A stretch of 64,000 nucleotides of DNA from Acetobacter garciniae (GCF_017377735.1 NZ_JAFVMH010000012.1:1-64000); one strand, 5' to 3'. Counted from the stretch's first letter, positions 1-9,184 are shown. Numbers and translations: made by a program. Notes: generated by a model not told the origin, from the letters alone.

Positions 1-184
1 ACCCATGACCCTGCCAGACAGGTTCATCGACCATAATTCGCAGCCCGCGCAATATGACGAGGCAGGCCTCAACGCCCCCCATATCGTCGCTACCGCACTT
101 AACGCGCTGGGCATTGACGCTACGAACATCGGTGGCATGCTTGCAGAGAACTTGCCAAACCGCGCAATGGGCACAAAATCGTAA
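1..184 (+). CDS. dxs: 1-deoxy-D-xylulose-5-phosphate synthase, C-terminal end (partial)
   Basis: Only the last 60 or so codons lie in the window; the gene begins before base 1. The frame starting at base 2 reads a tail with TLPDRFIDH followed by a Q-Y-x-E-A-G-L-N-A segment and ends with TAA at 182-184. This matches the C-terminal transketolase-like end of DXS, which joins pyruvate and glyceraldehyde 3-phosphate to start the MEP isoprenoid pathway. hpnM starts 3 bases after its stop, so isoprenoid precursor supply is probably co-transcribed with hopanoid genes. The family call rests on a short tail but the pattern and the context agree. Confidence 0.85.
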   Translation, partial: PMTLPDRFIDHNSQPAQYDEAGLNAPHIVATALNALGIDATNIGGMLAENLPNRAMGTKS

Positions 185-187
185 TCC

Positions 188-841
188 ATGAAACGTATGT
201 CTTTCCGTGCAGGCGTCCTGCTCAGCATGAGCATGGCGCTGCTTCCAGTGGCCGGGGCCGGACTGTCCGCTCCTGTCGCTTTCGCCCAGTCCGCATCCGC
301 TGCCACGCCGCAGGCGCCGATCGAGGCGCTTTACAAGGCGCTGGACCAGATCCAGCACTCGCATGACAGCTTCGCGCAGCGCAGCCAGGTGGCCGCCACC
401 GCGATAGACCAGAGCTACGACCTGGACACTTTCGTGAAAACATCGGTCGGGCTGCGCTACAATTCGCTGGCCCCTGATGAAAAGCAGAAGCTGCTGACAG
501 CATTCCGCAATTATACGGCGGCGCGCTACGTCTCGAACTTCAAGCCCGGTTCGGACGTGCGCTTCACGATCGCCCCCACCGTGACGGATTCCCCCGTGGG
601 TGGTGCGAAGGTCGTGCAGACCCATCTGGGGACCGAGGAATCCATGCCCGGCACTGAGGTGGACTACCTCATGCAGAATGAAAACGGGTCGTGGAAGATC
701 ATCGACGTGCTGCTGACCGACACCCATATCAGCCAGGCTGGCGCGCAGCGGTCCGATTTCACGTCCACGCTGATGTCCGGCGGTGTGCCGGCTCTCATCT
801 CCTATCTGGAACGCAAGGTCCAGAGCTACTCCAACGACTGA
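188..841 (+). CDS. hpnM: Hopanoid-biosynthesis-associated periplasmic protein HpnM (MlaC/Ttg2D-like)
   Basis: A 217-residue protein with an N-terminal signal peptide (basic MKRMSFR, hydrophobic stretch, cleavage probably after AFAQS near residue 35). The rest resembles the MlaC/Ttg2D ABC-transport auxiliary fold: a helical N-terminal half, then a mixed alpha/beta part containing SWKIIDVLLTDTHISQ, a typical family segment near the C terminus. HpnM proteins are found in hopanoid operons and are thought to help move hopanoids or phospholipids across the periplasm; direct function is inferred. It starts 3 bases after dxs and 83 bases before hpnI, so it is part of the same operon. Length is normal for the family. 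Confidence 0.85.
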   Translation: MKRMSFRAGVLLSMSMALLPVAGAGLSAPVAFAQSASAATPQAPIEALYKALDQIQHSHDSFAQRSQVAATAIDQSYDLDTFVKTSVGLRYNSLAPDEKQKLLTAFRNYTAARYVSNFKPGSDVRFTIAPTVTDSPVGGAKVVQTHLGTEESMPGTEVDYLMQNENGSWKIIDVLLTDTHISQAGAQRSDFTSTLMSGGVPALISYLERKVQSYSND

Positions 842-924
842 GAACCAGCAAGCAGGCAGGACCCAAGCGTGCGGCGTCGCAGACAGACAACAGGCCTGGT
901 GGCAGGGCCCATGACAGCCCGGCC

Positions 925-2124
925 ATGAGCAGCGTTTTCCCGGTTCTGGCTGTGGGCTGCGCAGCGCTGGCGGGCACGGGATGTGTCCAGGCCCTTCTGG
1001 GGGCCGGCCTGCTGGCGCGTTTCCGGCGCACGGAACGACGCCCGACCACGCTTGTGCAGCCGCCGCCCGTGACGGTGCTCAAGCCCCTGTACGGGGCCGA
1101 ACCCCTGCTGGATGAAGCCCTGGAAAGCTTCTGCACGCAGGATTACCCGCAGATGCAGATCCTGTTCGGGGTGCGTGAGGCCGATGATGCGGCGGTGGAG
1201 ATCGTCCGCCAGTTGCAGCGCCGCCACCCCCGGCTGGACATGCAGCTTGTCGTGGACCCTGCCCTGCACGGAATCAACCGCAAGATCAGCAACCTGATGA
1301 ATGTCATGCCTTACGTGAAGCATGACATCCTGGTCATTTCCGATTCCGACATCCATGTCACCCCGGATTACCTGCGCCATGTGGTGACGGCGCTGAACAC
1401 GCCGGGCACGGGGCTTGTCACCACGCTTTACGCGGGCCTGCCCGCCGTGCATACGCTGGTGCAGGCGCTGGCCGCATGCCAGATCAACCACAACTTCCTG
1501 CCCGGGGTCATTCTCTCGCGCTATCTGGGCCGCCAGGACTGCCTGGGAGCGACCATGGCGCTGCGCCGCAGCGTGCTGGACGCGGTGGGCGGGCTTGAAG
1601 CCCTGGTCGACCACGTGGCGGACGATGCCCTGCTGGGCCGGCTGATCCGCCAGCACGGGCTGAACATCGCCATTGCCGAATGCATGACCTGGACCACCAT
1701 TGCCGAATCCAGCTTCGGGGAGCTTATGCACCACGAACTGCGCTGGGGCCGCACGGTCTGTGCCCTGGCGCCGGCCGGTTATGCTGCGTCTTCCATCCAG
1801 TTGCCCCTGTTCTGGGCGAGCCTTGCGGTCCTGTTCCAGCCCCATGCGGGCTGGAGCCTGCCGTTCTTCTGGGCCGTGTGGGCCGTGCGGGCGCTGACGT
1901 CCGTGATCATAGACCGGGCAGTGGGGTCGCGCTCACTCTGGCCGGTGCTGCTGCTGCCCCTGCGGGACTGGCTGTCGGCCGCCATCATGCTGGGAAGTGC
2001 AAGTGGCACGGAAGTGCATTGGCGCGGCCAGACCATGCATGTGGGCCCGCACCCGACGGCGCCGCCACCCGCGCCACCGGCTTTTTCCGCCAGCCAGCAG
2101 GGGCCTGCAACGCCGCCCCCGTAA
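925..2124 (+). CDS. hpnI: Hopanoid biosynthesis glycosyltransferase HpnI
   Basis: A 399-residue membrane glycosyltransferase of the ceramide-glucosyltransferase-like GT21 type. An N-terminal transmembrane segment (about residues 5-28) is followed by a GT-A domain starting at PPVTVLKPLYG. The DSD metal-binding motif (VISDSDIHV) is near residue 140 and the HELRWGRT motif, the (Q/R)xxRW signature of processive-type enzymes, is near residue 270; hydrophobic segments follow. HpnI adds N-acetylglucosamine to bacteriohopanetetrol, which HpnK then deacetylates. The open frame extends upstream into hpnM, but the ATG at 925 puts the start after hpnM and gives a proper membrane N terminus. The last 25 residues are Pro/Ala-rich and probably disordered. 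Confidence 0.9.
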   Translation: MSSVFPVLAVGCAALAGTGCVQALLGAGLLARFRRTERRPTTLVQPPPVTVLKPLYGAEPLLDEALESFCTQDYPQMQILFGVREADDAAVEIVRQLQRRHPRLDMQLVVDPALHGINRKISNLMNVMPYVKHDILVISDSDIHVTPDYLRHVVTALNTPGTGLVTTLYAGLPAVHTLVQALAACQINHNFLPGVILSRYLGRQDCLGATMALRRSVLDAVGGLEALVDHVADDALLGRLIRQHGLNIAIAECMTWTTIAESSFGELMHHELRWGRTVCALAPAGYAASSIQLPLFWASLAVLFQPHAGWSLPFFWAVWAVRALTSVIIDRAVGSRSLWPVLLLPLRDWLSAAIMLGSASGTEVHWRGQTMHVGPHPTAPPPAPPAFSASQQGPATPPP

Positions 2125-2251
2125 TCCGAGACTTGTATTTTCCCTATCCACCAGAGTAATTGCCTAATCCAACGCAGATGCAAATCTCCCCCGCCTGCAT
2201 GGAGCAGGCCCTTCGATCCGCTTCACGCCTTTCTTGTCAGGATAGAAACCG

Positions 2252-3679
2252 ATGACGATGAGAACCCTTTTTCTCCAGCCCCCCACCTTTGACGGCTTCG
2301 ACGGTGGCGCTGGCTCGCGCTATCAGGCGCGACGCGAAATCAAGTCTTTCTGGTATCCGACATGGCTGGCCCAGCCCGCGGCCCTGGTGGAAGGCAGCCG
2401 GCTGATCGACGCCCCGCCCGCGCGCATGGGCATGGAGCCCGTGCTCGAAGACGTGAAGAACCGCGACCTTGTGGTGCTGCATACCTCTACCCCGTCCTTC
2501 GGCAAGGACGTGCAGGTGGCGCAGATGCTCAAGGACGTGAACCCCAACCTCAAGATCGGCATGGTGGGCGCGAAGGTTGCCGTGCAGCCCGAGGAAAGCC
2601 TGCTCAAGGGTGCGCCGATCGACTTCGTGGCCCGCAACGAATTCGACTTCACGATCAAGGACATTGCCGACGGCATGGACTTCAAGGACGTGGACGGCAT
2701 TACCTGGCGCAACAAGAATGGCGAGATCATTGCCAACCGCGACCGCGCCATGATCGAGGACATGGACAGCCTGCCCTTCGTGACCGAGGTGTACAAGCGT
2801 GACCTGCGGATCGAGGACTATTTCATCGGTTACCTCATGCACCCGTATATTTCCATCTATACGGGTCGTGGCTGCAAGTCGCGCTGCACGTTCTGCCTGT
2901 GGCCGCAGACCGTGGGCGGGCACCGCTACCGCACGCGCAGCCCGCAGCACGTGGCGGCTGAAATTCGCCTGGCCATGCAGTATTTCCCGCAGGTGAAGGA
3001 ATTCTTCTTCGACGACGACACCTTCACCGACGACCTGCCCCGCGCCGAAGCCATTGCCCGCGAACTGGGCAAGCTGGGCGTGACCTGGTCGTGCAACGCC
3101 AAGGCCAATGTGCCGCGCGATACGCTCAAGGTGCTGCGCGACAACGGGCTGCGCCTGCTGCTGGTCGGCTACGAAAGCGGCAACCAGCAGATCCTGCACA
3201 ACATCAAGAAGGGCATGCGCGTTGAAGTCGCGCGCGAGTTCACCAAGAACTGCCATGAACTTGGCATCAAGATTCACGGCACCTTCATTCTGGGCCTGCC
3301 GGGCGAAACCAAGGAGACCATTCAGGAAACCATCCGCTTCGCTCAGGAAATCAACCCGCATACGCTCCAGGTTTCCCTGGCGGCCCCCTATCCCGGCACG
3401 GCTTTGCACAAGCAGGCCACGGAAAACGGCTGGCTGGACGAGAGCAATGCCGAACTGATCGATGAAAACGGCGTGCAGATGGCCCCCCTGCACTACCCGC
3501 ATCTGTCCCACACCGAGATTTTCACCAGCGTGGAAGAATTCTACAAGAAGTTCTACTTCCGCGCGCCGAAGATCGCCTCCATCCTGGGTGAAATGATCAC
3601 CTCCCCCCAGATGATGAAGCGCCGCCTGCGCGAAGGTGTGGAATTCTTCCAGTTCCTCAAGGACCGCAAGGCAGCCTGA
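2252..3679 (+). CDS. hpnJ: Hopanoid biosynthesis B12-binding radical SAM protein HpnJ
   Basis: A 475-residue radical SAM enzyme. The N-terminal third (about residues 1-190) looks like a cobalamin-binding-type domain; the radical SAM core carries GCKSRCTFC at about residues 207-215, giving the CxxxCxxC triad for the 4Fe-4S cluster. The GLPGET segment is also typical of the fold. In other bacteria HpnJ is needed to turn bacteriohopanetetrol glucosamine into the cyclitol ether by ring contraction. It lies between hpnI and hpnK, as expected for this branch. The ATG at 2252 is preceded by an AGGAT-like ribosome site. Expected to be cytoplasmic or membrane associated. Confidence 0.92.
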   Translation: MTMRTLFLQPPTFDGFDGGAGSRYQARREIKSFWYPTWLAQPAALVEGSRLIDAPPARMGMEPVLEDVKNRDLVVLHTSTPSFGKDVQVAQMLKDVNPNLKIGMVGAKVAVQPEESLLKGAPIDFVARNEFDFTIKDIADGMDFKDVDGITWRNKNGEIIANRDRAMIEDMDSLPFVTEVYKRDLRIEDYFIGYLMHPYISIYTGRGCKSRCTFCLWPQTVGGHRYRTRSPQHVAAEIRLAMQYFPQVKEFFFDDDTFTDDLPRAEAIARELGKLGVTWSCNAKANVPRDTLKVLRDNGLRLLLVGYESGNQQILHNIKKGMRVEVAREFTKNCHELGIKIHGTFILGLPGETKETIQETIRFAQEINPHTLQVSLAAPYPGTALHKQATENGWLDESNAELIDENGVQMAPLHYPHLSHTEIFTSVEEFYKKFYFRAPKIASILGEMITSPQMMKRRLREGVEFFQFLKDRKAA

Positions 3680-3763
3680 AGCCTGCCCCATGGCCGTTTG
3701 ACCATCGCGGCCATGACAGCCCTTCCGTGCCGGTGCTAAACACCTGCCGGAAGGAGCCCCACT

Positions 3764-4624
3764 ATGAAACGCGCCATTATCTCCGCCGATGATTTCGGCA
3801 TGTCTGTCGAAGTCAACGAAGCCATCGAGATCGCCCATCGCGACGGCCTGCTGTCCACTGCCAGCCTGATGGTGGCGGGGGCGGCGGCACAGGACGCGGT
3901 GGAGCGCGCGCGGCGCCTGCCCACGCTCAATGTCGGGCTGCACCTTGTCACCATCGAAGGCCCCGCCGTCCTGCCCCATGCGCGCCTGCCGCTGGTGACC
4001 GATGGGAATGGCTGGTTTTCCTCATCCCAACTGGGGCTGGGCGTGGATTATTTCTTCCGCCCCGAGGGACGGCGCGAATTACGCGCCGAAATTACCGCCC
4101 AATTTGAAGCCTTCGCCCGCACGGGGCTGCGGCTGGACCATGCGAACGCCCACAAGCACATGCACCTGCACCCCACCGTGGGCGCGCTGATGATCGAGAT
4201 CGGCAGGCGTTACGGCCTGAACGCCGTGCGCATTCCGCTGGAACCGCCTGCCCCCCTCATGGCGGCGGGCAACTATACCGACACGCTGGGGGATGCCGCC
4301 CTGCGCCACTGGACCCGGCTGCTGCGCCACCAGGTGCGGCGTGCGGGCATGCGCGCCAATGACTGGTGCTTCGGCCTGGCGTGGAGCGGGCACATGACAG
4401 CGGACCGCGTGGCGGCGCTGGCAGCACACCTGCCCGATGGCGTGTCGGAAATCTACTTCCACCCGGCCACGCACAAGAACGCGCTGCTTCAGCGGCTCAT
4501 GCCCGGTTATGACCATGAAGGCGAATTCGACGCCCTGTGTTCAAGTGGCTTTCGGGTCGGGCTTGCGCAGTCGCATACACAGCTTTGCGGCTGGCAGGAT
4601 GTGCCCCTGCCGCGGGCAGGCTGA
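3764..4624 (+). CDS. hpnK: Hopanoid biosynthesis deacetylase HpnK (YdjC/ChbG family)
   Basis: A 286-residue protein of the YdjC carbohydrate deacetylase fold. The N terminus reads ISADDFGMS, containing the metal-binding aspartate pair (residues 9-10), and a histidine-rich HANAHKHMHLHP motif near residue 127 supplies further metal ligands. HpnK removes the acetyl group from N-acetylglucosaminyl-bacteriohopanetetrol made by HpnI. A strong AAGGAG site sits 7-8 bases before the ATG. It is the last gene of the run; an intrinsic terminator follows at 4652. With hpnI and hpnJ in the same operon, the strain is predicted to make BHT glucosamine and BHT cyclitol ether. Confidence 0.92.
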   Translation: MKRAIISADDFGMSVEVNEAIEIAHRDGLLSTASLMVAGAAAQDAVERARRLPTLNVGLHLVTIEGPAVLPHARLPLVTDGNGWFSSSQLGLGVDYFFRPEGRRELRAEITAQFEAFARTGLRLDHANAHKHMHLHPTVGALMIEIGRRYGLNAVRIPLEPPAPLMAAGNYTDTLGDAALRHWTRLLRHQVRRAGMRANDWCFGLAWSGHMTADRVAALAAHLPDGVSEIYFHPATHKNALLQRLMPGYDHEGEFDALCSSGFRVGLAQSHTQLCGWQDVPLPRAG

Positions 4625-4651
4625 CGCATATATTTATTGTTATAACAAAAT

Positions 4652-4686
4652 AAGGGAAAGAATTTTCCCTTTATTCCGTTTTTTTA
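4652..4686 (+). terminator. Intrinsic terminator after hpnK
   Basis: AAGGGAAA (4652-4659) pairs with TTTCCCTT (4664-4671) across a 4-base loop, followed shortly by a run of seven T (4679-4685). It lies 28 bases after the hpnK stop, so it closes the dxs-hpn operon. Confidence 0.75.
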
Positions 4687-4787
4687 AATTTTTGCGTAAC
4701 ATTGTTGCGCAACACCCCTTGACGGCAGTTTTATATTCTGGCTGTGATGGCGGGCCGACAAAAACATAAAAAAGAACGGTTGGTCCC

Positions 4788-4874
4788 ATGTCTTATCTGT
4801 TCACGCATATGCTGCGTTCCCGTCCTGTTACGCGCCACCGCCATGTGGCCCTTGCCGACGCCATGCGGGTCTAG
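4788..4874 (+). CDS. Possible 28-residue leader peptide upstream of the porin gene
   Basis: An ATG at 4788 opens a 28-codon frame ending with TAG at 4872-4874. The peptide contains LRSRPVTRHRHVALADAMRV, an arginine/histidine-rich stretch followed by a small helix. It recalls the RRHVDL-type short leader peptides annotated in other bacteria upstream of sulfur or transport genes, but that likeness is my impression only. A GC-rich hairpin starts 5 bases after the stop (4879-4893), and the porin gene begins 164 bases downstream. It could be a translated attenuator or a chance ORF. Confidence 0.35.
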   Translation: MSYLFTHMLRSRPVTRHRHVALADAMRV

Positions 4875-4878
4875 CCGC

Positions 4879-4893
4879 CCGGTCTCGCACCGG
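4879..4893 (+). promoter_or_regulatory. Hairpin directly after the leader ORF
   Basis: CCGGT (4879-4883) pairs with ACCGG (4889-4893) around a 5-base loop, 5 bases after the stop of the 28-codon ORF. The rest of the 4625-5038 gap holds the hpnK terminator, an AT-rich stretch with the perfect palindromes TTGTTATAACAA (4637-4648) and GTTGCGCAAC (4704-4713), and a TTGACG box at 4719 without a convincing -10 partner. Such a layout fits leader-coupled control of the porin gene but is not proof of it. Confidence 0.3.
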
Positions 4894-5038
4894 ATGTGTC
4901 TGGCCCGCATCGATCACTGCGCGCGAGACACCCTGACCCCCAGCACATTGGCATGACGACCCGCCCGGCAGGCGCACCAAGGGGTTGACCCGGCATGCGC
5001 CTGTTCCTGGCAGCCGTCGTAACAGGATATCTGTCGAA

Positions 5039-6886
5039 ATGAGTTCCCACTCCACCAGCCGCCGCCCGTGGGGCGGCGCGCGCCCTCGTACGCTCACCGC
5101 ACTGCATGCGGGCTACGCCAGCCTTGCCGTGGCAACGCTGTGGCCCCTGCCCGCCGCCTTCGCCCAGACGAATGGCGGTACCCCGGCTGCCACGCCTGTT
5201 CAGACGCAGCCCGCGCAGGCACATTCCGCACGCCCCCCGGCCACACCAGCCCAGGCCATGCAGGACCAGGCTTTACAGACGGCAGGGCGGCCCCAGGCCA
5301 GCACGGCCCCAACGCCTGCTGCCCACGGTGCATCATCGCGTGCGGCTTCTCCCGCCCCCGTCAAGGCAGGGGCCGCGACCGAGATCACGGTCATCGGGCC
5401 GGACCCGGCTGCCCTGCGCCGCCCGCCCAATACGCCCATTCCCCCCAGCGGCGTGCCAGTCCTGCCTTCGCCGGGCCTTGCGACATTGGGGATCGCCCCC
5501 ATCATGCCCTCGGAAAGCAGGCATACCGCCCACCAGATCGAACTGGACGCCATAAGCGAAGGCGAAGGGCCGTCCGCCCTGCTGCCTGCCTGGCTTGACG
5601 CGCAGCGCCATGCCGACCTGGACGACCCCTACTACGTGCCCACGGCTGGCACCGGCCATCTTGTTCCGCAGCTTATGCCGTTCCGCGACCGGCTGCGCGA
5701 TAAGGGCTTTACCTTCACCTTCTCCTACAAGGGGGAAATGATGGGCCTGTTCGATGGCGGCCTGCCGGGCCAGAAAGGCACCAGCTACGTGCATGAACTG
5801 ACCTTGCAGGGCACGTTCGACCTGGGCCGCATGGCCCCCAGCCTGAATGGCTGGTCGGTGCATGCGCTGGTGCTGGAACGCGCGGGCAAGGCCATACAGA
5901 GCACCCGCGCGGGCGAATATTACGTGGCCTTGCAGGAGGTGTATTCGCTTTCGGGCAACGTCGCGGCCCATCTGGTGGATATGTACGCCGAAAAGAAAAT
6001 GCGCCACAACACGCTGGATGTCATTTTCGGGCGCATGTCGCTGACCCATGTCTATGCCACATCGCCGCTGCTGTGTTCGTTTATGGTCACCTGTTCGGCC
6101 CCCGTGGCGCTGAAACAGGACCCCGCGTTCAGCGTCTATCCCAAGGCGACTTGGGGCGCGCGCATCCGCCTGCGCCCCACGCGGGACACGGCCTTGCAGG
6201 TGGGGGCCTATTCGGTCGACACCTTGCAGGACAACCCGTCGGGCTGGGCATGGGGGGCGGAGAACGCCACGGGCCTGACCCTGCCGATCGAGTTCACGTG
6301 GCAGCCTTACCTGACCCGCAACCGCCTGCCCGGCCATTACGTGATCGGCTATGCGCATGATACGACGCGCTATGCCGACAAGATCGGCTCCGTCCTGCCC
6401 GCAAAGATCGCGGCGCACCTGCCGGGCACGCGTTCGGCCCCGGCGGATATCTTCTGGCTGGAGACGGACCAGATGGTCTACCGCCTGGGTGGGCGCAACG
6501 AGATGGCGGGCGGCTACCTGATGGCGGGATATATCCATGTCACGCCCCGGGCCGTGAACCTGTCGGACGAAGCCTATGCGGGCTTTTCGCTGGTGGGGCT
6601 TATTCCCAAGCGCGTGACGGACCGGATGGGCGTTCTGTATTCGTGGTACAAGGTCAGCGACCGGCGGCGCGAAAGCCAGGTTCTGGCCATGGAACAGGGC
6701 TACTCATTAGGGTCCACAATTCACGGTATCCAGAACAGTTCGCAGGTGATCGAGGCCTATTACGGTATAGACGCGGCCCCGGGCGTGCTGATCCAGCCCG
6801 AATTCCAGTACATGATCCACCCGGGCGAAACCCATAACATCCCCAACGCCGCCATGATGGGGCTGAAGGTGGTCGCCAACCTGTAA
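5039..6886 (+). CDS. OprB-family carbohydrate-selective porin
   Basis: A 615-residue predicted outer-membrane protein. A long basic N terminus and hydrophobic segment ending in AAFAQT form the signal peptide (about residues 1-42). A Pro/Ala/Thr-rich linker of about 130 residues follows, then a beta-rich domain of about 400 residues with the OprB features: a DRLRDKGFTF-type entry, a GRMSLTHVYATSPLLCSF constriction segment, WGARIRLRPTRDTALQVGAY, and a C-terminal YGIDAAPGVLIQPEFQYMIHPG segment. OprB proteins let sugars diffuse across the outer membrane. A TTG at 4985 could add 18 residues; the ATG at 5039 is preferred because it leaves a proper signal peptide. The low-complexity linker is longer than usual. 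Confidence 0.8.
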   Translation: MSSHSTSRRPWGGARPRTLTALHAGYASLAVATLWPLPAAFAQTNGGTPAATPVQTQPAQAHSARPPATPAQAMQDQALQTAGRPQASTAPTPAAHGASSRAASPAPVKAGAATEITVIGPDPAALRRPPNTPIPPSGVPVLPSPGLATLGIAPIMPSESRHTAHQIELDAISEGEGPSALLPAWLDAQRHADLDDPYYVPTAGTGHLVPQLMPFRDRLRDKGFTFTFSYKGEMMGLFDGGLPGQKGTSYVHELTLQGTFDLGRMAPSLNGWSVHALVLERAGKAIQSTRAGEYYVALQEVYSLSGNVAAHLVDMYAEKKMRHNTLDVIFGRMSLTHVYATSPLLCSFMVTCSAPVALKQDPAFSVYPKATWGARIRLRPTRDTALQVGAYSVDTLQDNPSGWAWGAENATGLTLPIEFTWQPYLTRNRLPGHYVIGYAHDTTRYADKIGSVLPAKIAAHLPGTRSAPADIFWLETDQMVYRLGGRNEMAGGYLMAGYIHVTPRAVNLSDEAYAGFSLVGLIPKRVTDRMGVLYSWYKVSDRRRESQVLAMEQGYSLGSTIHGIQNSSQVIEAYYGIDAAPGVLIQPEFQYMIHPGETHNIPNAAMMGLKVVANL

Positions 6887-6907
6887 GCCCGTTACGCAGC
6901 ATGCCCA

Positions 6908-6933
6908 GAGGGAGAACGGCCGGGGTCTCCCTC
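6908..6933 (+). terminator. Hairpin after the porin gene
   Basis: GAGGGAGA (6908-6915) pairs perfectly with TCTCCCTC (6926-6933) across a 10-base loop, 22 bases after the porin stop. There is no T run, so it may be a transcript-stabilising or Rho-assisted end rather than a classical intrinsic terminator. Confidence 0.4.
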
Positions 6934-7098
6934 ACCACGGCACCGGGTGGCAGTATCCGCACCCCCTGGCCGCGCGCTGGCCGTTCACCGTGCCTGGTCC
7001 CTGGGTATTACGCGCCCAAGGCCTAGGCATGGCAGGCTGCCTCTGCTAGTCAGCAGATGACTGTTCAACCCGCGTGCGACTGGCCGCTGCATACCGGC

Positions 7099-7296
7099 AT
7101 GACCGACACATCCGACACCACACCCCCCGGCCCACGCCTGACCGACAGGGCGGAAGCGGCCCGCGCCGAACGGCTGGCGCGCCAGGCCGCAGCCCTGCGC
7201 GCCAACCTGCGCCGCCGCAAGGAACAGGCGCGCACCCGCCAGGACAGATCTACCCCCGAGACAGACACCCCTGGAGAAGACAAGACATGCCCGTGA
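7099..7296 (+). CDS. Small conserved-type basic protein upstream of dcd
   Basis: A 65-residue ORF (ATG at 7099; an in-frame ATG at 7057 would give 79 residues) whose stop lies inside the first codons of dcd, a 10-base overlap. The centre, [20 protein letters not shown], is a predicted charged amphipathic helix followed by RKEQARTR. Short proteins with a very similar (A)ALRxNLRRRKxQAR core are commonly seen beside murA in alphaproteobacteria; this is recalled, not searched. Overlap with dcd suggests translational coupling. Function unknown; a nucleic-acid- or ribosome-binding role would fit its charge. Confidence 0.6.
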   Translation: MTDTSDTTPPGPRLTDRAEAARAERLARQAAALRANLRRRKEQARTRQDRSTPETDTPGEDKTCP

Positions 7297-7841
7297 TGCC
7301 CGACACATGGATCCGCAAGATGGCGACGGAGCACGGCATGATCGAACCTTTTGTCGAAAACCAGCGGCGCGAAGGGGTTATTTCCTACGGCCTGTCATCC
7401 TACGGGTACGATGCGCGCGTGGCGGATGATTTCCGTATTTTCACCGATGTGAACAACGCCATCGTGGACCCCAAGAACTTCAGCCCCGAAGGCTTTGTCT
7501 CGCGCAAGGCGGATGAATGCATTATTCCGCCCAACAGCTTCGTGCTGGCCCATACGGTGGAATATTTCCGCATCCCGCGTGACGTGCTGGTGGTGTGCCT
7601 AGGCAAGTCCACCTATGCGCGCTGCGGCATTATCGTGAACGTGACCCCGCTCGAACCCGAATGGGAAGGGCAGGTCACGATCGAGATCAGCAACACGACC
7701 CCCCTGCCCGCGCGTATCTACGCCAATGAAGGCATCTGCCAGTTCCTGTTCTTCAAGGGCGACAGCCCGTGCGAGGTCAGCTACGCGGACCGGGCGGGCA
7801 AGTATATGGGCCAGCGTGGCGTTGCCACGCCAAGGATGTAA
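7287..7841 (+). CDS. dcd: dCTP deaminase
   Basis: A 184-residue protein of the Dcd/DUT fold that deaminates dCTP to dUTP for thymidylate synthesis. Family segments are clear: [12 protein letters not shown] near residues 29-40, KSTYARCGI near 107, and [18 protein letters not shown], with the catalytic glutamate, near 120-137. The C terminus [14 protein letters not shown] is also typical. The open frame extends upstream to 7074 but the ATG at 7287 gives the normal length; an ATG nine bases later is a second option. murA starts 4 bases after the stop, so dcd and murA are one unit. Confidence 0.93.
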   Translation: MPVMPDTWIRKMATEHGMIEPFVENQRREGVISYGLSSYGYDARVADDFRIFTDVNNAIVDPKNFSPEGFVSRKADECIIPPNSFVLAHTVEYFRIPRDVLVVCLGKSTYARCGIIVNVTPLEPEWEGQVTIEISNTTPLPARIYANEGICQFLFFKGDSPCEVSYADRAGKYMGQRGVATPRM

Positions 7842-7845
7842 CCCC

Positions 7846-9108
7846 ATGGACCGTTTTGTCATTCACGGCGGCCGCCCCCTGCGGGGCGACATTGTTATTG
7901 GCGGGGCCAAGAACGCGGGGCTGAAACTGCTGGTGGCAGGCCTGCTGACAGCCGAGCGCCTGACCCTGACCAACGTGCCGCGCATTGCCGATATCACCAC
8001 CATGCGCGAATTGCTGGGCCAGCACGGGCTGGACGTGCAGGATCTGTCCGGTGACGGATCGGTCCTGTCGGTGGGCGGGGATATTACCAATACCGAAGCG
8101 CCCTACGATATCGTCTCCAAGATGCGGGCCTCCATTCTCGTGCTCGGGCCGCTGCTGGCACGGTGCCGCAAGGCGCGTGTCTCGCTCCCCGGCGGGTGCG
8201 CCATCGGCACGCGGCCGGTGGACCTGCACCTGAAAGGCCTGGAAACGCTGGGGGCGGAGATCACGCTCGAGAACGGGTATATCAACGCCCAGGCCCCCCA
8301 GGGGCTGAAAGGCGAACGGATTATCCTGCCGTTTGCCTCCGTTGGGGCGACCGAGAACCTGATGATGGCGGCCACCCTGGCCAAGGGGCGCACGGAAATC
8401 ATCAACGCCGCGCGCGAGCCCGAAATGGTGGACCTGGCCAACTGCCTGAACGCCATGGGCGCACGGATCGAAGGGGCCGGCAGCGGCACCATCGTGATCG
8501 ATGGGGTGGACGCCCTGCACGGGGCCGAGCACCGGATCATGCCTGACCGGATCGAATGCGGCACCTATGCCTGTGCCGCCGCCATAACCGGGGGCGACCT
8601 GCGGCTGATCGGCGGGCATGTCGATCATCTGGGTGCCGTCGCGCGCGCGCTGGAGGAAACCGGCGTGGAAGTCACCCAGGATGGGGACGCCATGCGCGTA
8701 CGCCGGACGGGTGCGCTGCGCGGCATCGATATCATGACCGAGCCCTATCCCGGCTTCCCCACCGACATGCAGGCCCAGTTCATGGCCCTGCTTTCGGTGG
8801 CCGAGGGCGCGTCCATGATTACGGAAACCATTTTTGAAAATCGCTTCATGCATGTGCCCGAACTGAACCGCATGGGCGCGCGCATCAACGTGCATGGTTC
8901 ATCCGCCATCATTCGCGGCGTGCACAGCCTGTCGGGGGCCCCCGTCATGGCGACGGACCTGCGGGCCTCGTTCTCGCTGATCCTGGCGGGGCTTGCCGCC
9001 CATGGGGAGACGATCCTCAGCCGCGTCTATCATCTGGACCGTGGTTATGAGGCCGTGGAGCGCAAGCTTGCCGCCTGCGGCGCACAGATCGAACGCCTGC
9101 GCGACTGA
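7846..9108 (+). CDS. murA: UDP-N-acetylglucosamine 1-carboxyvinyltransferase
   Basis: A 420-residue MurA, the first committed step of peptidoglycan synthesis (transfer of enolpyruvate from PEP to UDP-GlcNAc). The N terminus [16 protein letters not shown] followed by GGAKNAGLK is diagnostic. The reactive loop [14 protein letters not shown] (about residues 115-128) keeps the cysteine that is attacked by fosfomycin, so the enzyme should be drug sensitive. [17 protein letters not shown] and [16 protein letters not shown] are further family blocks. The ATG at 7846 is used because upstream codons belong to dcd in another frame. Confidence 0.96.
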   Translation: MDRFVIHGGRPLRGDIVIGGAKNAGLKLLVAGLLTAERLTLTNVPRIADITTMRELLGQHGLDVQDLSGDGSVLSVGGDITNTEAPYDIVSKMRASILVLGPLLARCRKARVSLPGGCAIGTRPVDLHLKGLETLGAEITLENGYINAQAPQGLKGERIILPFASVGATENLMMAATLAKGRTEIINAAREPEMVDLANCLNAMGARIEGAGSGTIVIDGVDALHGAEHRIMPDRIECGTYACAAAITGGDLRLIGGHVDHLGAVARALEETGVEVTQDGDAMRVRRTGALRGIDIMTEPYPGFPTDMQAQFMALLSVAEGASMITETIFENRFMHVPELNRMGARINVHGSSAIIRGVHSLSGAPVMATDLRASFSLILAGLAAHGETILSRVYHLDRGYEAVERKLAACGAQIERLRD

Positions 9109-9147
9109 ACCCGACAGGATCGCTGCCGCCCTGACCGGAAATATGCC

Positions 9148-9184
9148 CGGCGGGCGGGCAGTGGCCTGAAACCCTCGCCCGCCG
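9148..9184 (+). terminator. GC-rich stem-loop after murA
   Basis: CGGCGGGCG (9148-9156) and CGCCCGCCG (9176-9184) form a perfect 9-bp stem with a 19-base loop, 40 bases after the murA stop. No T run follows. The whole 9109-9473 gap between converging murA and lutC shows no credible gene; it holds this stem and the one at 9350. Confidence 0.4.

Noticed and set aside
691..2124. Upstream extension of hpnI into hpnM
   Set aside because: The first 78 codons overlap hpnM in another frame and do not look like the family; the ATG at 925 gives a proper start.
2237..3979. 580-codon frame antisense to hpnJ
   Set aside because: It is a shadow frame of a high-GC gene. Its sequence is compositionally odd (His/Gly/Val-rich) with no family pattern, while hpnJ on the other strand has complete motifs.
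4719..4747. TTGACG as -35 box of a promoter
   Set aside because: No -10 hexamer at suitable spacing; the AT-rich TATATT lies only 7 bases after.
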